64,000 nucleotides of DNA from Ardenticatenaceae bacterium. Lineage in GTDB: Bacteria; Chloroflexota; Anaerolineae; Promineifilales; Promineifilaceae. Both the position numbers and the translations under genes were made by a program. Shown here one piece after another: positions 60,443-64,000 of this stretch (position 1 is the first letter of the stretch; each line of letters opens with the position of its first letter). A model generated the notes under the pieces. That model was given only the letters and a program-made list of their open reading frames with translations, was not told the DNA's origin and did not search any database. The DNA lies in contig JACKCD010000008.1 of NCBI GenBank assembly GCA_020634215.1, positions 1-64,000 of the forward strand, given 5' to 3'.

Positions 60443-60624
60443 ATATCCCCCGTTTGTTAAGCTGACCATTTAACTTGACGTATCGGATAGGATATGGATA
60501 AGTTAGCTTTTGTCAAGCCTGTTTTGCTGTGTAGTATCTAAGCGAGCCGCACAAAATTCCCCATTCTAGGGGGCTTGGGCTATAATCTGACTGATTTTGG
60601 CAGCCAAATGGATTAGGAGTTGTT

Positions 60625-61272
60625 GTGGGCGTAACGGCCGTTTTTCAAATCATCGTCTATATTTTATTGGCACTTATTTTGCTAGGGACGCTTGCTTTTC
60701 TGGGGCGAGCCTGGCGGGCGCGGTCAGAGACGGCGCGTGCGCCCTATGGCGTCGGGCATTTAGAGTCGCGGCAGGCGGCGCGGCGTAATTTATTGTGGGG
60801 ATTTTTGCTGCTGGTGGGAGGCTTTCTCTGCGTTGGATCGTTTTTGCTGGGGTCGCAGGTGGCAGAAATGTTGCCGCAGGCATCAACAGCCGTTCCTCCC
60901 ATCCCCACGGTGCCTTTGCCAACGGCGACTGAACCCGCTGCAATTGTAGTGCCAACGGAAACGGCCGTTCCTACCACGCTGCCCAACCCCACCGAAACGG
61001 TGCCGCTTGTCACTGACACACCTGAGCCATTGCCCACGGAAACGGCCGTTCCTGCCCCCACCACCGCCACCGTCAACAGCGGCGTGGGCGTTTGGCTCCG
61101 TTCTGTCCCCGGCACGGCCAGCGATCAGCTAGAATATCTGGTAGATGGCACCATCCTCACCCTGCTTGACAGCCAACAAACGGCCGACGACCTTGTTTGG
61201 CAGCAAGTAACCGCCCCCAGTGGGACGGCCGGCTGGGTTGCACTTGACTTTATCGTGATTAATCAGCCGTAA
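60625..61272 (+). CDS. Membrane protein with C-terminal SH3-like domain
   Basis: 215 residues from GTG 60625, preceded by AGGAG. Two membrane helices (VYILLALILLGTLAFLG and LWGFLLLVGGFLCVGSFLLG) with a basic loop between, then a Thr/Pro linker, then a small domain VGVWLRSVPGTASDQLEYLV...LLDSQQTADDLVWQQVTAPS...GWVALDFIVI of the bacterial SH3 type. Likely binds the cell wall or another surface protein. Confidence 0.8.
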   Translation: MGVTAVFQIIVYILLALILLGTLAFLGRAWRARSETARAPYGVGHLESRQAARRNLLWGFLLLVGGFLCVGSFLLGSQVAEMLPQASTAVPPIPTVPLPTATEPAAIVVPTETAVPTTLPNPTETVPLVTDTPEPLPTETAVPAPTTATVNSGVGVWLRSVPGTASDQLEYLVDGTILTLLDSQQTADDLVWQQVTAPSGTAGWVALDFIVINQP

Positions 61273-61315
61273 GTCAGACTCTGTGCCTAGCAGCCTGTCG
61301 GGGAAGCCAAAATAG

Positions 61316-61345
61316 GACGCGGACAAACACGGACGAACGCGGATT
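61316..61345. repeat. Simple repeat ACGCGGACAAACACGG type
   Basis: Short units related to those at 385-428 and 19745-19822 in the gap between convergent genes. Confidence 0.6.
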
Positions 61346-61419
61346 CGACCCGATTTTAGCCGTTAAAAGCCCCCAAATCAGGAAAATCTGCGTCCCAAAA
61401 TTCTTTTTCCGATAAGCGA

Positions 61420-63240
61420 CTAGTGACCTTCCCGCCAACTCCGCACCGTCTCATCATATTGTGGTGACTGGTGGCGAAAATAGGTGTCGTATAGCTCGGC
61501 GTAATGTCCCCTAGATTCCATCAGATGTTGATGGCTTCCCTGCTCAATAATCCGCCCCTTTTGCAGCACAATGATGCGATCCGCCGCCCGCACCGTGGAA
61601 AGGCGGTGGGCAATGATAATGGCCGTGCTGTTTGCCATGATCAGGTTGAGCGCCTCCTGAATTTGCGATTCGGTAAAGGGATCTACGCTGGCGGTGGCTT
61701 CATCGAGGATGAAGATGCGCGGGGCTTGCAGCAGCACCCGCGTCAGCGCCACAAGCTGCCGCTGCCCCATGGAAAGGCGGCTGCCCCGTTCCCCCACTTC
61801 GCTATGCAGCCCGTCGGGCAGCGTTTCCAGCCATTCGCCATCGCCAATGCGGTTGGCAATGGCGGCGATTTCGGCATCGGTTGCTTCCGGCCGACCGTAG
61901 CGAATATTATCGGCCACGGTTCCGGCAAACAAAAACGGCACCTGCGAAACAATGCCCAATTGGCGACGAAATGTTACCAGGTCGAGGGTGCGAATATCCT
62001 GACTATCAAGCAAAATCTCCCCTTCCTGAAATTCGTAAAAACGGGCAATGAGTTTGATGATGCTGGATTTGCCCGCCCCGGTGTGGCCGACCAAGGCCAC
62101 GCTCTCGCCCGGTTTTATGTGGAGCGAGAAGCCATTTAGCACCTGTTCCTGGGGTGAATAGCGGAAATAGACTTCTTGGAACTGGATGTCGCCGTGGAGT
62201 TTAGGGGTGGAAACGGCCGTTTTTTGCACCACCACCGGTTCCACATCAATCAGCGCAAACACCCGTTCCGTGGCCGACAAACCCGCCTGGAACTGGCTCC
62301 AAAACGCCGCCAAATTCGATACGGGGAACCAAAACCGGTCCACCGTTGCCACAAACAAATACCATGATGCGACTGTAATCACCCCGCTGACGGCACTGCG
62401 TCCGCCAAAATAGATCAAAATGGCGGTGGCAAACCCCGATAGAATATTCAAGGTTGGGAAGATATTGGCAACAATAAAACCACGCCGGACGTTGATGGTG
62501 TAGGCTTGCCCGTTGACCGCCTTGAACTCATCATAAATGGCCTGCTCCTGGCGGAAATTTTTCGCCACCCGAATCCCCGTCACGGCTTCCTGAATCGCCT
62601 TGTTGACCTCGCCCAGCGCCCGCGACCCCTGCTGCGTCACGCGCCGCGCCACGTTGCGGAAGCTAAGGGCAACCATGATCACAAATGGAGCCATGACCAA
62701 CACCAGCAGTGTCAGTCGCCACTCGATGGTAAAAAGAGTGATAATCAAAATCAGCGCCACGGCCAACTGGTTAATGATATCGGTGCTGAGAATGGCAACC
62801 TCGCCAAACTCCTGCGTGTCGCTGGTGATGCGGCTGACAATGCGCCCGGTGCTGTATTGGTCGTAAAACGACATGTCTTGTTTGGCTGCGGCAGCAAAGA
62901 CATCGTTACGCATAGCCATGATGACATCAGCAATGACTTCGGTGGTCAGTTGGCGGCGTATCCAGTTCAGCACCCATACGCTCACGCCAATGGCAAAGGC
63001 AATGCCAACCAAAATGAGCCGCAGACGCTCGGTGCCGCTGTGGGTCATGGCATCAACCCCCCTGGAAACGACGATGGGGAGGGTGGCAGAAGCGGCTGAC
63101 ATCAAAAAGACTGTCAGGATGATGATCCACCCTTTGATGCGGTGAGGGTAAAAGTAGCTGAGAATGCGCTGGACAAGCTGTTTGTCGGTGTATTGCCGGT
63201 CGTATTTTTCGGCCTGTAGGCCACGTGTAAGAGCTGCCAT
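61420..63240 (-). CDS. ABC exporter half-transporter
   Basis: 606 residues: six-helix exporter domain, then ATPase with Walker A VGHTGAGKSSIIKL, signature LSMGQRQLVALTR, Walker B IFILDEATASVDP and H-loop IIIAHRLSTV. All catalytic residues look normal, so a homodimer or the active half of a heterodimer is possible; no second half is adjacent. Lies downstream of the arginase gene on the same strand. Substrate unknown. Confidence 0.9.
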   Translation of the reverse strand: MAALTRGLQAEKYDRQYTDKQLVQRILSYFYPHRIKGWIIILTVFLMSAASATLPIVVSRGVDAMTHSGTERLRLILVGIAFAIGVSVWVLNWIRRQLTTEVIADVIMAMRNDVFAAAAKQDMSFYDQYSTGRIVSRITSDTQEFGEVAILSTDIINQLAVALILIITLFTIEWRLTLLVLVMAPFVIMVALSFRNVARRVTQQGSRALGEVNKAIQEAVTGIRVAKNFRQEQAIYDEFKAVNGQAYTINVRRGFIVANIFPTLNILSGFATAILIYFGGRSAVSGVITVASWYLFVATVDRFWFPVSNLAAFWSQFQAGLSATERVFALIDVEPVVVQKTAVSTPKLHGDIQFQEVYFRYSPQEQVLNGFSLHIKPGESVALVGHTGAGKSSIIKLIARFYEFQEGEILLDSQDIRTLDLVTFRRQLGIVSQVPFLFAGTVADNIRYGRPEATDAEIAAIANRIGDGEWLETLPDGLHSEVGERGSRLSMGQRQLVALTRVLLQAPRIFILDEATASVDPFTESQIQEALNLIMANSTAIIIAHRLSTVRAADRIIVLQKGRIIEQGSHQHLMESRGHYAELYDTYFRHQSPQYDETVRSWREGH

Positions 63241-63246
63241 AAGGTT

Positions 63247-64000
63247 TTAGAGAATACGCTTACCGAGCAAAGAGGCGGCAAGCTGGACGGCAAGTTTGCC
63301 GGTCATGTTGCGGTCGTCAAGAATGGGGTTGACTTCTACGATGTCCATGGAGCGGACGCGCTGGCTTTCGCCCAAAATTTCCATCAGCAGGTGGGCTTCG
63401 CGGTAAGAGAGGCCACCGGGAACAGGGGTGCCAACGCCGGGGGCTTCGGCCGGGTCGAGGCTGTCCATATCAAGGCTGACGTGGATGCGGGGCAGATGGC
63501 GCAGTCGGTCAAGCGCTTGCCGGGCGATGGCGGCCATGCCGAGTTCGTCTACGTGGCGCATGGTGAAAACGCTGATGCCGCTGTGGGCTAATCGGTCTCG
63601 CTCCTGGTCATCGAGGTCGCGGATGCCGATTTGGACGATTTGGGCGGGCTGGACTTTGGCTCCTTCGTAGCCGATGTTGACTAGTTCGCTGTCCCCTTCA
63701 CCAATGAGGGCGGCGACGGGCATACCGTGGATGTTGCCGCTGGGGGAGGTGTCGCGGGTGTTGAAGTCGCCGTGAGCATCTACCCAGATGACACCGACTG
63801 GTTCTTGCTGGGCGGCGGCGGCGACGGTGCCGATGCTGATGCTGTGGTCGCCACCGAGAAAGAGGGCGAAATCACCGGCTTGGACGCATTGGCTGGCGCG
63901 TTCGTAGATGTGTTGACAAACGGCCGTTACCGCCTTCAACCTCCTCCCCGTCCCCACCGCCACATGCTCCTCCGGGTTTGGCACCGGCACATTCCCCTCA
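63247..64000 (-). CDS. rocF: Arginase/agmatinase family protein, probably arginase (5' end outside window)
   Basis: About 251 codons visible; the frame stays open to the window edge, where the sequence reads GNVPVPNPEEHV. Manganese-binding motifs are LGGDHSISIGTV, WVDAHGDFNT and VSLDMDSLDPAEAPGVGTPV. These match arginase (RocF type) more than agmatinase. It hydrolyses arginine to ornithine and urea in the cytoplasm. The annotated end is complete (TAG/TAA side at 63247); the N-terminus is not in the window. Confidence 0.88.
   Translation of the reverse strand, partial: EGNVPVPNPEEHVAVGTGRRLKAVTAVCQHIYERASQCVQAGDFALFLGGDHSISIGTVAAAAQQEPVGVIWVDAHGDFNTRDTSPSGNIHGMPVAALIGEGDSELVNIGYEGAKVQPAQIVQIGIRDLDDQERDRLAHSGISVFTMRHVDELGMAAIARQALDRLRHLPRIHVSLDMDSLDPAEAPGVGTPVPGGLSYREAHLLMEILGESQRVRSMDIVEVNPILDDRNMTGKLAVQLAASLLGKRIL

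Larger units (their letters stand above)
2591..63927. repeat. Dispersed palindrome ACGGCCGT (mostly AACGGCCGTT)
   Basis: By eye about 58 copies of ACGGCCGT, most with A before and T after. Examples: 2591, 4222, 7365, 13381, 20658, 25032, 28903, 36588, 42167, 49394, 55107, 58730, 59084, 61042, 63920. Most lie inside genes, read as Thr-Ala-Val, Asn-Gly-Arg or Arg-Pro. None was seen at 7436-12851 or 29748-36587. An 8-mer of this composition would be expected once or twice in 64 kb. Confidence 0.9.

Overview
The window reads as one contig from a chloroflexotan of the Anaerolineae type. This is an inference from four things: the ribosomal protein operon, the many small Pro/Thr-rich and LysM envelope proteins, zinc-type S14 and S4, and the dense simple intergenic repeats. 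No rRNA or tRNA gene was seen. A striking signature is the palindrome ACGGCCGT (usually AACGGCCGTT), counted by eye about 58 times, mostly inside genes. Chance would give one or two.

Layout. 1-7.1 kb: the end of an unrecognised gene, a phosphoribosyltransferase, a MalY/PatB-type PLP enzyme, an effector-associated-domain/FGE-like protein, and a three-gene ABC-2 exporter. 7.4-12.3 kb: an accessory stretch with no copy of the palindrome. It holds YefM-YoeB, a wrecked ubiA joined to an ISAzo13-type transposase remnant, two GNAT acetyltransferases, a PNPOx-like protein and a Coa1-like protein. 12.3-16.1 kb: a heterodimeric ABC exporter. 16.3-25.5 kb, all on the minus strand: the most interesting locus. 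A SARP/AfsR-type regulator is followed by a borosin precursor with seven Trp-Val-Met cores, a SonM-like peptide backbone N-methyltransferase, a c-type haem lipoprotein, a protein resembling the N-terminal part of VioB/RebD, and an MFS exporter. Beyond these lies a free-standing 34-residue peptide gene with its own promoter and two terminators. I read this as a split-borosin RiPP cluster with unusual partners.

25.6-30.9 kb: thioesterase, membrane protein, CAP/LysM protein, Cys/Met PLP enzyme, and a TPP-riboswitch-controlled thiamine-binding protein whose signal peptide is preceded by a translated palindromic insertion. 31-32.7 kb: an ISKra4-family element with a frameshifted transposase, next to the 3' stump of a secreted-protein gene.

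33.2-58.5 kb: the core operon. It contains rpoB (no rpoC beside it and a large insertion), rpsL-rpsG-fusA, a divergent EF-Tu paralogue in the tuf position, S10-spc-alpha genes (L29 with an extra C-terminal domain; no map or infA), truA, rplM and rpsI, closed by a clear terminator. 58.5-64 kb: a YabN-type methylase-MazG fusion, two small envelope proteins, an ABC exporter, and an arginase cut by the window end.
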